The notes: generated by a model from the sequence alone, not told the origin. Numbered from the stretch's first letter, positions 40,905 through 50,282 are shown. The stretch is 64,000 nucleotides of DNA from Candidatus Aenigmatarchaeota archaeon (GCA_026397315.1 JAPLVC010000001.1:1-64000); one strand, 5' to 3'. Made by a program: numbers and translations.

Positions 40905-43900
40905 ATGATGCGTAATTTGAGAAATCTATTGTTCGCTTCAGCGTTAGTTTTGTTTGTTTTTTTGTTTTCGTTATACCAGGGCTCTGCTGTGAACAGCAGT
41001 CTCGGCAATTTCACGGTAACGCCGGACACACTGTATGTCAACTGGACCAGCGGCGTGATAAACATAACATCCATAGCCGCTAACGATACTTTCTACCACA
41101 TTCAGAACACGACAGAAGCGCTCTCATCCCAATACTTCAGCAGCAGCATATATCCGCAAAATTCTTACACTGGATATAATGGAACTAACACTTCCTATTG
41201 TTTTACCAGCGGTGCCAGCGGCATGAAATTCTATGTCCAGAACGCCAGCTCAGGCGCTTACACAAATTTAACCGACTTTATTAACATCAGCATTCCGACT
41301 CTTTATAATATAATTGCATATCAGTTCTGTCCGCCGGGCCTTTACAACGGCACGTTCAATGTCACAAGAAACAGCACGTTTATCGATTACGCAATCATCA
41401 ATGCCTCAATAATAATACCCGTCAGCACGTCGAACACTTTTTCCGAGGCCAGCAGTTACGGCTTCGTGAGAGGCACGGTGACGACCGGCTCCAACCTCAT
41501 TCATAAATTCTACTTCAACACGAGTATCGCGCAGAACCTGACCGGCGTGTTCATCAATCTGACCGACACGACCGACCAGACTGAAGACATAGACGCTTAC
41601 CTTTTCGATTCTTCCGGAACGCTTCTTGTGCGCTCCGCCGAGAACGGCACGACCATGGATAATATTTACAGGGAACTGCCATCTACGAGCGACATGTGGC
41701 AGCTGTGGGTGCTCGGCAACGTCTCGTCTTCGCATAGCTATCATGTCAACATATCTTTCTCGACGCTGAACGCCACCAACGCTAACGACGGGCTCCAGCA
41801 AATCACGTCGCTGGATTTCGGCGAGTTCACACCAGTGAACAACCAGTCATCTCAGATAAACGTGACGCTCAGGAACATCGACACGACTGAATGGAGCAGC
41901 GTGATGCAGAGGAGCGAGATTTACCGCACCGAGACATGGACCATGAAAAACACGACCGGCGACTATTACTTCATCGTTCCGTCATTCGCAACCAAGGTCA
42001 AAATCAAAATAGAATGGAAAGGCCAGACGCGCTGGACAGTCGCGCTTAACAAGACCGACACTTTTGTGGGCAACAGCTCAAGGAAATACCAGACGGGCAA
42101 CCTGACCAGCACGACTCAGGAGGAAAACGTCATTTACACTGGTGCAATAAGCGAGAGCAACGACGGCCTGTGGAAAATAAGCGTCGGTAACATATCTGCC
42201 ATAGGCGACGACAAATACAACGTGACTGCGCAGGTCTGGTATAACTCATCATACTGGCTCAGTTCCGACTACCCTGCTTCGGGGTTCAATTTCAACTCGT
42301 CACTTGGCTTGGACAACTCGACCAAGAACGTTTCATTGAGGATCACGCTTCCGCCGGCAAACATAAACAATGGCAACTACAGCGGTTTCGTGGAATACTA
42401 CAGAGACGGCAGTTGGGCCAAGAGAATCCCGCTGTCATTCTCTGTCAGAGCCGGAACACTTATAATCAACAACACGCTGAGCACCGTGACCGAAACAAGG
42501 CACGACAACATCGGCTTCAACAGAGCAGGGGACGGCGCGCTTTGGGTGAACCTCACGCTCAACAACACGGGCGGCTCGGACATATACTTTGTTAACACCA
42601 CGTCGAACTACACGCTCTTGAACTCTGGCTACAACATAAGTTTCGACGTGCAGTGGCCTTCCAGTCCGATAGCCGCAGGCACACAGAAGACCATGAACAT
42701 AAGCATAACCATAAACACAAACAACACACAAAACACACAGGGCCTTTATTACGGCGAGATAATCCTGAACACTACCAATTCGACAAATTCATCTTCAGTC
42801 TCGTACCCGTTCAACGTATACTATGTGTACCTTTACGTCAACCTCACGGATGTCGTGATTGTTAACGTCACTGACGTGAGCCCGACTTTCATCGCGCTGC
42901 CGAACATCAGCAATAACATGACGTTCAATGTGACGGCGATGCTGGCAAACGGAAGCGTAATCTCACAGATGGATTTGATAAACGAAAACCATTTCACAAA
43001 CATAAGACTCATTGAAGGTAACTTATCGGCAAACAACATCACAACGCTCGGTAGTTACGGCAAATCGAACATAAGTGCTCCGTGGGATAAAGTTTGCCCG
43101 ACATCCGGAGGGTATACATATTGCAGAATAAATGCAACTCAGCCAAACGGGGCGCCGCCGGGCGGAACTTACTATGGTTATGTCACCGTCAATTTCAACA
43201 CATTACAACTCGGCGGAACCGGAGAACGCAACATAAGCGGCACAGGAAGGACTGCCGTGCCCGTGACAATAAACGACTCCGGCCTCAAGTTGCATCCAGA
43301 CATATTCAACGACGACAACGGGTTCTACGAAAACAAAATCGCTTATTTCTCGGCAAACATTTCAAATTACGGCCCGCTGGGCGTGACCAACGCATTCGTG
43401 ATTTTCAAGAAGAGTTCATCTACTGATTGCACAAATGCCATATACAGTGTCATAAGAACTAATGCCACATGCAGCGTCGGGACAGTGGTTGCAGGATCGG
43501 GCAACGATATATGGAACGTGACACTTCCCGGATTCATGATCGGTGCCACAAACTGCACGCTGAGATGGAGAGTGACTGCCAATGCAGTCAACGCCAATAC
43601 TGACTGCAATATGATATTGGGCATAGCCAACAATTATTCAAATTTCGGCAACTACACGCAACTCTACATAACAGTGCTGGACAATACGACGACAACGACC
43701 GATGAGGATGAAGGCGGGGGCGGCCAGACGACGACTTGTTCGTCCAACATAACATGCGGCGACACGCAATACTGCAAGAGCGGAACATGCACGAATCTCG
43801 TGTGCCAGTCCGGGTACGTCGCGTCAGCCCACAAGTGCGTGCAGAAAGCCGGCAAGCTCGAGGTGACCGATTACACTTCAAAGGTTTACGTGGTGCAGGG

Positions 43901-44825
43901 AGCGACGAACGCGACCAAAGTCACGGTCAAGAACACGGGCGGATATTTGTACACGACGAAGATGACCGCGACGTCACCCATAAGCGAACTCACTGCGACC
44001 GTCACACCAGCCAGTTATTCATTAGGCATCAGCAACTCGGGCATATTCACCGTGACTTTCACCACTACCGAAGCGACCGAAGTGGGCTATCATACCGTGA
44101 CGGTGAAGGCTTACGCCTCGGAGAACGGGAGCGTTTACGTCACCAAGGACATAATAGTCGGGGTCCAGCCCGCGGAGGGAGGAAAGACCGTGATAAACAC
44201 GACCCGCGACGATTTGAAAGCGTTGTTCGCGTCGGTGACGACGCTGTTCAACCAGCTGCCGCCAAGCGCGGAACAGAATTACACGCTGGCGAACAGGACC
44301 TACACGCGCATCCTCAACATGTTCCAGGAAGTGGAGAGCAACATACAGGCGGGCAATTATCTCGAAGCGAACAGCCTTCTCACGGAGCTTAACGCTTCCA
44401 TCGCGGAGTTCAGGAGCCAGGTGAGCGGTGTAGGAGCCGCCGGCATAGGCTCGCTTTTCGGCGGCGACATGAGCGGCACGCTCATGCTGGTCGCGATACT
44501 CGTGGTGATAGTCGTCATAGGCGCGTTCCTGGCGTACCTGCTCATGCCATCGAAGAAAGGGTATCATCCGGTCCTTGGCTACCTGCCGAAAGAGAAGACT
44601 TCGATAATGGGCAAGATAACGCACGCCTTCTCGAAGCTGAAGTTCGGCGGCAGGCAGAAGAGCCTCGGCGATTTCGGGGCAAGATCCGCCGCTCCGTCGG
44701 TTCAGCCCACGCCCGTCCAGCAGGCCAGACCGGACAACAAAACGTATGCGGATGGTTACCACAGGCTCGACCAGTTCGGCCTGACCTACGACAAGACGAA
44801 ATTCAAGGACAGGGAAAAGAAGTAG
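40905..44825 (+). CDS. Large membrane-anchored surface protein with beta-sandwich domains
   Basis: A roughly 1306-residue protein with an N-terminal signal helix (LLFASALVLFVFLFSLY), a long Asn/Thr/Ser-rich ectodomain of repeated beta-sandwich domains with many N-x-S/T sites, and a small Cys-rich module near residue 950 (CSSNITCGDTQYCKSGTC). A CARDB-like domain follows, then a coiled region, and a membrane helix near 1195-1220 (LMLVAILVVIVVIGAFLAYLLM). It ends in a basic cytoplasmic tail of about 85 residues. The topology fits an S-layer or adhesin-type glycoprotein. The tracked TTG start is less likely than the ATG at 40905, preceded by GGTGGG. It is divergent from the PLD-like gene. Confidence 0.85.
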   Translation: MMRNLRNLLFASALVLFVFLFSLYQGSAVNSSLGNFTVTPDTLYVNWTSGVINITSIAANDTFYHIQNTTEALSSQYFSSSIYPQNSYTGYNGTNTSYCFTSGASGMKFYVQNASSGAYTNLTDFINISIPTLYNIIAYQFCPPGLYNGTFNVTRNSTFIDYAIINASIIIPVSTSNTFSEASSYGFVRGTVTTGSNLIHKFYFNTSIAQNLTGVFINLTDTTDQTEDIDAYLFDSSGTLLVRSAENGTTMDNIYRELPSTSDMWQLWVLGNVSSSHSYHVNISFSTLNATNANDGLQQITSLDFGEFTPVNNQSSQINVTLRNIDTTEWSSVMQRSEIYRTETWTMKNTTGDYYFIVPSFATKVKIKIEWKGQTRWTVALNKTDTFVGNSSRKYQTGNLTSTTQEENVIYTGAISESNDGLWKISVGNISAIGDDKYNVTAQVWYNSSYWLSSDYPASGFNFNSSLGLDNSTKNVSLRITLPPANINNGNYSGFVEYYRDGSWAKRIPLSFSVRAGTLIINNTLSTVTETRHDNIGFNRAGDGALWVNLTLNNTGGSDIYFVNTTSNYTLLNSGYNISFDVQWPSSPIAAGTQKTMNISITINTNNTQNTQGLYYGEIILNTTNSTNSSSVSYPFNVYYVYLYVNLTDVVIVNVTDVSPTFIALPNISNNMTFNVTAMLANGSVISQMDLINENHFTNIRLIEGNLSANNITTLGSYGKSNISAPWDKVCPTSGGYTYCRINATQPNGAPPGGTYYGYVTVNFNTLQLGGTGERNISGTGRTAVPVTINDSGLKLHPDIFNDDNGFYENKIAYFSANISNYGPLGVTNAFVIFKKSSSTDCTNAIYSVIRTNATCSVGTVVAGSGNDIWNVTLPGFMIGATNCTLRWRVTANAVNANTDCNMILGIANNYSNFGNYTQLYITVLDNTTTTTDEDEGGGGQTTTCSSNITCGDTQYCKSGTCTNLVCQSGYVASAHKCVQKAGKLEVTDYTSKVYVVQGATNATKVTVKNTGGYLYTTKMTATSPISELTATVTPASYSLGISNSGIFTVTFTTTEATEVGYHTVTVKAYASENGSVYVTKDIIVGVQPAEGGKTVINTTRDDLKALFASVTTLFNQLPPSAEQNYTLANRTYTRILNMFQEVESNIQAGNYLEANSLLTELNASIAEFRSQVSGVGAAGIGSLFGGDMSGTLMLVAILVVIVVIGAFLAYLLMPSKKGYHPVLGYLPKEKTSIMGKITHAFSKLKFGGRQKSLGDFGARSAAPSVQPTPVQQARPDNKTYADGYHRLDQFGLTYDKTKFKDREKK

Positions 44826-44895
44826 CGCTTCCGTGCTTTTTATTTTTAACGCCATAATACCATAATAGTTTCATATATCAGCGGAAGGTGTTGAC

Positions 44896-45711
44896 GTGCT
44901 CAGGGTAATCGGAGTATCTTTGTTTTTCATCGCGCTGTTCACTCTCACTGGCTTTGTAATCGGCGCGGCCGGCGTCTTCTTCGGCTTGTGGAGCATGCGG
45001 ATTCTGACCATCGTCTCCATGATATTCGCCATGGTTTCGATTCTGCTCATAGCCGCGGCATATCATTACGCTCCTTCCGTCATACTGAAAAAATACAAGG
45101 CAAAAACAAGTGATAAAAAAGAGATTAACGCGATAGTGGACAAGATGGCCATAAACGCCAAGATCCCGACGCCGAAAGTCTGCGTCCTTCCAATCGACGT
45201 GCCGAATTCGTTCATCGTGGGCAGAAACAGGAATGACACAACCATATGCGTCACGGAAGGCGTGCTGAGCATGAACAAGGGCGAAATAGAGAACATAGTC
45301 GCCCACGAGATGTGGCACGTATACAACGGCGACTACAAGATACAGCAGTTCGTCTCGGTCGTCGCGGCCGTGCTGAGGAAGACGGGCATTTTCATACCGC
45401 TCGCCATGCTGACCGTGAGGCTCGGCCTTTCGGAGCGCGTGGAATACAGGGCGGATTATTACGCCACGAGGTTCTCCGGCAAGCCGCGCGACCTTGCGTC
45501 GGCGCTGAACAAGATGAGCGAGACGGCGAGGCAGAATCCCATGCACGGCTCTCCCACTTACGAGAGCATATGGATAGTCAATCCATTCAAGCGCGAAGGC
45601 CATCGGCGATGGTACTACACTCATCCTCCCACTGTCAGGAGGGCCAAGAGAGTCGAAGAGATGACGCACGAGGGCATGTCTGAGATACCCGAGGCGACGG
45701 AGGTGGACTAA
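44896..45711 (+). CDS. M48 (HtpX-like) membrane zinc metalloprotease
   Basis: A 271-residue protease with two N-terminal membrane helices (about 5-28 and 36-56) and a catalytic domain bearing HEMWH (HExxH, residues about 135-139) and the downstream glutamate in VEYRAD. The family degrades membrane proteins. HtpX usually has HELSH, and this copy is somewhat shorter and more divergent. The start is GTG at 44896, supported by a strong GGAAGGTG 5 bases upstream. It is 70 bases after the surface protein gene and overlaps the next small gene by one base. Confidence 0.88.
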   Translation: MLRVIGVSLFFIALFTLTGFVIGAAGVFFGLWSMRILTIVSMIFAMVSILLIAAAYHYAPSVILKKYKAKTSDKKEINAIVDKMAINAKIPTPKVCVLPIDVPNSFIVGRNRNDTTICVTEGVLSMNKGEIENIVAHEMWHVYNGDYKIQQFVSVVAAVLRKTGIFIPLAMLTVRLGLSERVEYRADYYATRFSGKPRDLASALNKMSETARQNPMHGSPTYESIWIVNPFKREGHRRWYYTHPPTVRRAKRVEEMTHEGMSEIPEATEVD

Positions 45712-45959
45712 TGGCAAAGAAAATCACGGACAGCATAGACAAGGAGCTGAAGCTGCTGCATACAAGGATTGAATCAGGCGGCTCCGGCATGGACGCCTTA
45801 TGCGCTACGCTGGAGAAAGTCATGCGCGACCTTAAAGTCTACGACCAGAGGCGCCACCACCACGAGCAGATGGAAGACGATTTGAACAGGCGCTTTGAAG
45901 CGCTGGTCCTCTCGCTCGAGAAGATAACGAAAACTCTCAGGGAAAACGGCATGCTCTGA
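45711..45959 (+). CDS. Small coiled-coil protein, unknown function
   Basis: An 82-residue, highly charged, mostly helical protein with heptad-like spacing (IDKELKLLHTRI, LVLSLEKITKTL) and a His-rich stretch RRHHHEQ. No membrane helix. The ATG overlaps the TAA of the M48 protease gene (TAATG), which strongly suggests co-translation and a related role. I recognise no family. Confidence 0.6.
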   Translation: MAKKITDSIDKELKLLHTRIESGGSGMDALCATLEKVMRDLKVYDQRRHHHEQMEDDLNRRFEALVLSLEKITKTLRENGML

Positions 45960-45971
45960 GCGACTAAAGAA

Positions 45972-46460
45972 TTAAGACGGTTTCTGTTCCTTTTTCTTCT
46001 TTACAGGGGCGGCTGCAGGCTTCTGTGCCGGCTTTACTTCAGGCTTTACAAACGTCTCGTATTCCTTCTTGAAGACCACGAGCCTGTTGTCAAGCTCCTT
46101 CCTTTCCTTGTTGTACATGTTCTTGTCTATGAGGTTGTCCTTGGAGACGATCTTCAGCGCGCCCATGTCCCTGTATATCTTCATCATGTCGGCCTTCACG
46201 TCTTTGGACGTGCGCGGGTGGGGCTTGGCTACTCCAGGCTTTACGCCTGCATCTATCTCCTTCTTGAGCTCCATGAACCTGAAAAGCATGATGGCAATCG
46301 TTATGAGAATCGCTATGAAGACACCGGTCAGGATGGTCTTTTCGAGTATGACCGTCACGCTTGGCGCGTTGAGGACTGACACTATGTAATATATGGAGAT
46401 TATCACGCCCAGAAGGAATATCGTCACGACGGTGTATTCGTTGTCTTTCATCGCGCACAT
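45972..46460 (-). CDS. Small membrane protein with cytoplasmic helical tail
   Basis: About 162 residues: two membrane helices (YTVVTIFLLGVIISIYYIV and ILTGVFIAILITIAIMLF), a charged helical domain, and a Lys/Pro/Ala-rich C terminus (AQKPAAAPVKKKKEQK). No family recognised. The ORF track extends the N terminus by 48 residues into the neighbouring gene. The ATG at 46460 (or 46451) fits the hydrophobic start and lies about 30 bases after a TTAATAA box, suggesting a leaderless message. The gene converges with the coiled-coil protein gene. Confidence 0.6.
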   Translation of the reverse strand: MCAMKDNEYTVVTIFLLGVIISIYYIVSVLNAPSVTVILEKTILTGVFIAILITIAIMLFRFMELKKEIDAGVKPGVAKPHPRTSKDVKADMMKIYRDMGALKIVSKDNLIDKNMYNKERKELDNRLVVFKKEYETFVKPEVKPAQKPAAAPVKKKKEQKPS

Positions 46461-46507
46461 AATATATTTTTTACGCAGCTTGCTTATTAAGTTGGAATCG
46501 AGACGGC

Positions 46508-47059
46508 TTACGGCACCAGCTTTCTGTTCTCGGACGCGCGTTTCACGAGCTCTGCTATTCGTCTCCGCCGGGTCTCCGGCCTCCTGGAGCTTATTACCCA
46601 CCATAAGAAGTGCTTCCTGTGGCTCGGGGGGAAATTGCGGAAATTCTCCCAGGCCTTCTTGTCCGCCTTTAGCGCTTTCTCAACGTCGTTTGGCATTCCC
46701 ACCAAAGACGGGACTCTCGTTTTCTCGTGGCAGGCGAATTTCTCCAGTCCCGCAGGCGTCATTTTGCCGAGCTTTATCATCTTCTTCACACGGTTTATGT
46801 TGCTCTCGGCCCACACGCTGCGCTTCCTCCGCGGGCAGAAGCGCTGCATGAACCTCTCAGTATCGAGTCTCTTGATCTGTCCGTCTATCCAGCCGAAGCA
46901 TAGGGCTTCCTCGACCGCGTCATCGTAAGGGATTCTGGCCTTTCCCGTGCCCTTCTTGTAATAAATCAGCCATACCTCCTTCCTTCGCGCATGGTTCGCC
47001 TCCAGCCACTTCCTCCACGCGCGCCTGTCGCTGGCGTAGAACGTGCCTTTCGTCTCCAT
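46508..47059 (-). CDS. YdeI/OmdA-family protein
   Basis: A 183-residue protein matching the YdeI/OmpD-associated family: FYASDRRAWRKWLEANH at the start, EVWLIYYKKGTG, and ALCFGWIDGQIKRLD followed by FCPRRKRSVWAESN. The family has been linked to bacteriocin resistance in bacteria, but its biochemical activity is not known. The C terminus has a second helical segment (HFLWWVISSRRPETRRRRI). It is common in bacteria and scattered in archaea, so horizontal transfer is plausible. Not obviously part of an operon. Confidence 0.85.
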   Translation of the reverse strand: METKGTFYASDRRAWRKWLEANHARRKEVWLIYYKKGTGKARIPYDDAVEEALCFGWIDGQIKRLDTERFMQRFCPRRKRSVWAESNINRVKKMIKLGKMTPAGLEKFACHEKTRVPSLVGMPNDVEKALKADKKAWENFRNFPPSHRKHFLWWVISSRRPETRRRRIAELVKRASENRKLVP

Positions 47060-47142
47060 ATGAATCCTATGCCTCCGCGAATAATATTGACGTGGCAGGG
47101 CTTCGCCCGCGCACGCTTACCTCGCTTGCCTGGCCTGAAAAG

Positions 47143-47194
47143 CTTTATATATATATAATATAGTATAAGGATACAAAACCCAATACGGAGGGAT
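47143..47194 (+). promoter_or_regulatory. Strong promoter and ribosome-binding site of the 77-residue protein gene
   Basis: CTTTATATATATA at 47143-47155 is a good archaeal TATA box. The expected transcription start is near 47180, followed by GGAGGGAT (47187-47194) 4 bases before the ATG. The combination is the clearest strong promoter plus Shine-Dalgarno pair in the window. Confidence 0.65.
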
Positions 47195-47198
47195 AAAT

Positions 47199-47432
47199 AT
47201 GGCAAACGTAACATTCGAAACTGTGAAAGCAGAGGAAATAAAATTCGGTAGGAACAACTTCCTGGAAGTTGCCCGCAAAAAGGCGACCACAGAACAGGGA
47301 GAGAACGAGTTCATAGCAATTTCTCGTGGATTCTTCCTTCCAGACGGAACGAAGAAGTTCAAGAGATCCATTGCAATACCGGACGAGCAGGAAATAAAGG
47401 ACTTCATAGCCAAGAACATAGCGGAGTTCTAA
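47199..47432 (+). CDS. Small conserved-looking protein, possibly PC4-like
   Basis: A 77-residue soluble protein (KFGRNNFLEVARKKA..., FIAISRGFFLPDGTKKFKRS). The pattern of two basic strands followed by a hydrophobic helix (IKDFIAKNIAEF) recalls the PC4/p15 single-stranded-DNA-binding fold, but this is a weak resemblance, not a firm match. Strong promoter and Shine-Dalgarno sequences suggest high expression. A T-rich run after the stop (47470-47487) is a likely terminator. It is divergent from the YdeI-family gene. Confidence 0.7.
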   Translation: MANVTFETVKAEEIKFGRNNFLEVARKKATTEQGENEFIAISRGFFLPDGTKKFKRSIAIPDEQEIKDFIAKNIAEF

Positions 47433-47547
47433 TCGGGAGCTCGTGCGATTAAAAACGCAAAACAAACTGTTTATTTTTAATTTTTCTTTCTTATCATCTA
47501 GCGACTTAGACCCGAGTCTGGGGCTTTAAAATAAAATACGAAGAGAA

Positions 47548-47892
47548 TCAGCCTATGTAGCCTTCTTCCTTGCCCGAGATTATCTCAGTGTCGGCTTTCA
47601 CTACCTTTTTCTGAATCTTGGGCAGCTTTATCACGCCGTGCTTCTTCTCGTAACCATCGACGGATTTCTTGAGCGTCTCAAGGAATATCTTTGCGAATTT
47701 TATGTCGAGGATTATGACGTTGTGCTTCACGGCGATGGTCTGCTGCTGCTTGTCCTGTATCTGGTCGATCCTCGGCGTGCTCTGCTTGAAGTCAAGTATG
47801 AATTTCGATGGATTGTAGATTATGCTTATGGAATCCGAGTAGAAACCCGCATCCCTGTGGTCTATCTGGACGTTAATGCTTTTCTCTTCCAT
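47548..47892 (-). CDS. DUF3467 family protein
   Basis: A 114-residue protein with the DUF3467 pattern: FYSDSISIIYNPSKFILDF, TPRIDQIQ, VKHNVIILDIKFAKIFLETL and YEKKHGVIKLP. The family is small and of unknown function, found in archaea and bacteria. The ORF track starts 12 codons earlier; the ATG at 47892 is preceded by a near-perfect GGAGGTG, which decides the start. Confidence 0.8.
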   Translation of the reverse strand: MEEKSINVQIDHRDAGFYSDSISIIYNPSKFILDFKQSTPRIDQIQDKQQQTIAVKHNVIILDIKFAKIFLETLKKSVDGYEKKHGVIKLPKIQKKVVKADTEIISGKEEGYIG

Positions 47893-47985
47893 AATGACAC
47901 CTCCGGTCGTGCTCACATGAGAATGCAAACATGCGACAATTGTCTGATTATTGGCGCGCTTCTTAATAACTTTTCGTGACCAGCG

Positions 47986-49536
47986 TTACCTGAAGAAGTT
48001 GAGCAGTAGCGGCGAGGCGTTGAGCAGGATGAGAACGAGTATTATGGCTATCATTATTTTTATTATGAGCTCCTTGTGGCGCTTCCTTATGCGGAACTCC
48101 GCCATCACTTCCTCGAACATCTTGCCGCCGTCGAAAGGCGAGATGGGCAGCAGATTGACCAGTGCGATGTTGAAGCTCAGGAAGAATATCCAGAACAGCG
48201 TCGGCCCCAGAAAGAATACCGCCTCCGTCTGCAGCGCGTATTTGGTGCGGAATTCCTCGCGTATGTCGTACGCTTGCTGCAAGTCGATGCCTATGTAGCC
48301 GCGGCTCGCGTTGTCGGGTCTCGGGGAGAGCGTCAGGTTGAACGTGCCGTTCGACGTGGCGAATGCGACGGTCTGGTTGGGCTTAAGGCCGACAACATAA
48401 TTGTTGAAATCATCTGTCGTGTTTATTTTCTTGCCGTTTATCTCCTTTATTATCATGCCTTTCTGCAGGACGCCGTAGGAAGGCGTGCCGTTAAGGGCGG
48501 CCGTTATCTGCATGCCCGTAGGCTCTGTTATCGCATCCAGCATGGGCGACAGGACGGTCACTATCAGCAAAATGGAAAGCAGCGCCACTATCAGGTTCGT
48601 GAACGAGCCGACCGCGTATATCCTCATCTTCTCCCTGCTTCTGCGCAATCGCAGTATGCGTTCGTCAGGCTCGACAAAAGCGCCTATGGGAATGACGCTC
48701 GCCGTCAGCACGCCCGCCGATTTCAGGCGTATCCTGTGCGCGCGCGTCAGTATGCCGTGCGCCAGTTCGTGCGGCACGAGCAGGCATATCATGGCTATGA
48801 GCGCCTGCCAGAACGGGATGAATATGCCGGTTCCGGGGAAGAAGAAGCCCGGTCCCTCGTCACTCACGGTAGGCAGCAGCGGCGAAACGCCTGGGACGTT
48901 GGACTGGCCAAGCGTTATTTTCGCGGCCTGAGAGAACATCAGGCTGACCAGCAAAGCGGGTATGCCCAAAACGCCGACCAGCAGCGCGACAAAGGACCGC
49001 ATTATGGCCACGTCGGAAAATCCGGGGAAGATGGCGAACATTATAGTTCCCAGGACCGCGACGCCCGCGCAGAAATGGAAAATGGGTTTCGGGTATTTCT
49101 TCAGCAGAATCGCGCCTGCGGTCAGCATCACTAACCCGGCAGCAGCGGCTTCAAGGCCGACTGTGGTGTAAACCAGCGCGAGCGCGAATGTCCCTAGAAG
49201 CGCGTTTATGAGCCACGTGTTGCGGTATCTCGAAACATAGTATGAGCCTAAGCCGCCGAACGAGACGACAATCGCCATGTCACCGAAAAACTTCCAGAAT
49301 TCAGGAGCGAGCCTTGCAATTTTGTCCACGAAGTTAAGGCCGTGCCTCGTCTGTATGAGGAAGAATATGTAGTAGCGCTTGACTCCGAGCCTGTAAAGCA
49401 GCAGGAATCCAGCTATGAAAACGACCAGCCCGGCAATCAGATAGTTGCCAGCGACTATCGCTAGAACTGTGATTGGTCCTCCTACGGCAAGCAGCAGGAT
49501 TGTCAGAAGGACTGGAGAAATATCATTGAATTCCAT
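47986..49536 (-). CDS. Site-2 protease (M50) family intramembrane metalloprotease with PDZ domain
   Basis: A 516-residue multi-spanning protease. The zinc motif is HELAH (PHELAHGIL, residues about 256-264), a PDZ-like domain covers about 345-405 (GVLQKGMIIKEINGKK), and the second metal site is NLLPISPFDGG near residue 470. It should cleave membrane-embedded substrates such as anti-sigma-like regulators or leftover signal peptides. The N terminus has about eight membrane helices. It appears monocistronic. Confidence 0.9.
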   Translation of the reverse strand: MEFNDISPVLLTILLLAVGGPITVLAIVAGNYLIAGLVVFIAGFLLLYRLGVKRYYIFFLIQTRHGLNFVDKIARLAPEFWKFFGDMAIVVSFGGLGSYYVSRYRNTWLINALLGTFALALVYTTVGLEAAAAGLVMLTAGAILLKKYPKPIFHFCAGVAVLGTIMFAIFPGFSDVAIMRSFVALLVGVLGIPALLVSLMFSQAAKITLGQSNVPGVSPLLPTVSDEGPGFFFPGTGIFIPFWQALIAMICLLVPHELAHGILTRAHRIRLKSAGVLTASVIPIGAFVEPDERILRLRRSREKMRIYAVGSFTNLIVALLSILLIVTVLSPMLDAITEPTGMQITAALNGTPSYGVLQKGMIIKEINGKKINTTDDFNNYVVGLKPNQTVAFATSNGTFNLTLSPRPDNASRGYIGIDLQQAYDIREEFRTKYALQTEAVFFLGPTLFWIFFLSFNIALVNLLPISPFDGGKMFEEVMAEFRIRKRHKELIIKIMIAIILVLILLNASPLLLNFFR

Positions 49537-49559
49537 AGTGTTATTTTGGTAGCATACGG

Positions 49560-50141
49560 TTAAATAGCATCCCGGTTTTTTTCGGAAATATGCTTAAAAT
49601 CGGCGCGGACCTTCGAGAAAGCCGCCCTTATTTCCGGCGTCGCGATGTTCTGCTCCCCGTCCTCGAAAAACTCGGCGAATTTCTTTTTGTTTTTATCCTT
49701 CCTGGCATATTCCAAAGCCTGCATGCACATCTCCAGCTTGTCCAGGTCCTTGACTAGCTGCGCTTCTTTCGTTTTGCGTGCCACGAATTCCTTCCAGAGG
49801 CCGCGCATTTCCTTCGCTTGCGCTAGCGGCAGGCGAGAAAGCGTCTTGCGCATGCCCGCTGCTTCGCGTTTTCTTTTTTCCTCACGCGGCATCGTCCTGT
49901 CGCGGTCGTTTATCCTGTCCGGTATGTCGCCAGAGAACGCCTCGCCAAGGTCATGCACCAGCGCCATTTTGACGCACCTGTCCGCATTGAGGTTCAGCTT
50001 TTTCGCATATAAGTAAGACATGACGGCCAGCATGAAAGAATGGTCGGCAACGCTCTCAGGCGCCGCGACGTTTTTGAGAACCCACCCCGTCCGCTTGAGG
50101 CGCTTGAGCTCCCGCGCCTTATTCAAAAAAGAAAAAAACAT
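49560..50141 (-). CDS. HD-domain phosphohydrolase (YfbR/HDDC2-like 5'-nucleotidase)
   Basis: A 193-residue HD hydrolase with AAPESVADHSFMLAV, the metal pair in LVHDLGEAFSGDIPDR, and a late aspartate in LVKDLDKLEMCMQA, typical of HDDC2/YfbR deoxynucleoside 5'-monophosphatases. It would dephosphorylate dNMPs and so affect nucleotide pools together with dCMP deaminase. The ORF ends in a charged helix. It lies next to tRNA-Leu on the same strand. Confidence 0.85.
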   Translation of the reverse strand: MFFSFLNKARELKRLKRTGWVLKNVAAPESVADHSFMLAVMSYLYAKKLNLNADRCVKMALVHDLGEAFSGDIPDRINDRDRTMPREEKRKREAAGMRKTLSRLPLAQAKEMRGLWKEFVARKTKEAQLVKDLDKLEMCMQALEYARKDKNKKKFAEFFEDGEQNIATPEIRAAFSKVRADFKHISEKNRDAI

Positions 50142-50142
50142 A

Positions 50143-50282
50143 TGCGGGAGCAGGGATTCGAACCCTGGAAGGCACTAAGCCACTGGGTATCTAATCATAG
50201 AGGCCAAGCCTCTCTTCGGGCTAGATTTCGGACAAAGCCGTGAACCTTAGCCCAGCCCCGTTGACCGCTTGGGTACCCCCGC
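50143..50282 (-). tRNA. tRNA-Leu with 56-base intron, apparent anticodon AAG
   Basis: Minus-strand class II tRNA: acceptor GCGGGGG/CTCCCGC with A73, a long variable arm (GGC-TTAGT-GCC) and T arm CAGGG-TTCGAAT-CCCTG. The anticodon stem is CTGGG/CCCAG. A canonical bulge-helix-bulge is visible: the central helix CTAA/TTAG is flanked by the bulges GGT and ATA and an inner TCA/TGA helix. This places the intron (50189-50244) between positions 37 and 38. Splicing gives the loop CTAAGGA, hence anticodon AAG. The intron contains the hairpin AGAGGC-TTG-GCCTCT. CCA is not encoded. Confidence 0.88.

Noticed and set aside
44022-45717. Two minus-strand ORFs of 277 and 279 residues
   Set aside because: Antisense to the surface protein end and the M48 protease gene, both well supported.
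48076-49134. 352-residue plus-strand ORF
   Set aside because: Antisense to the S2P protease; Arg/His/Gln-rich with no motif.
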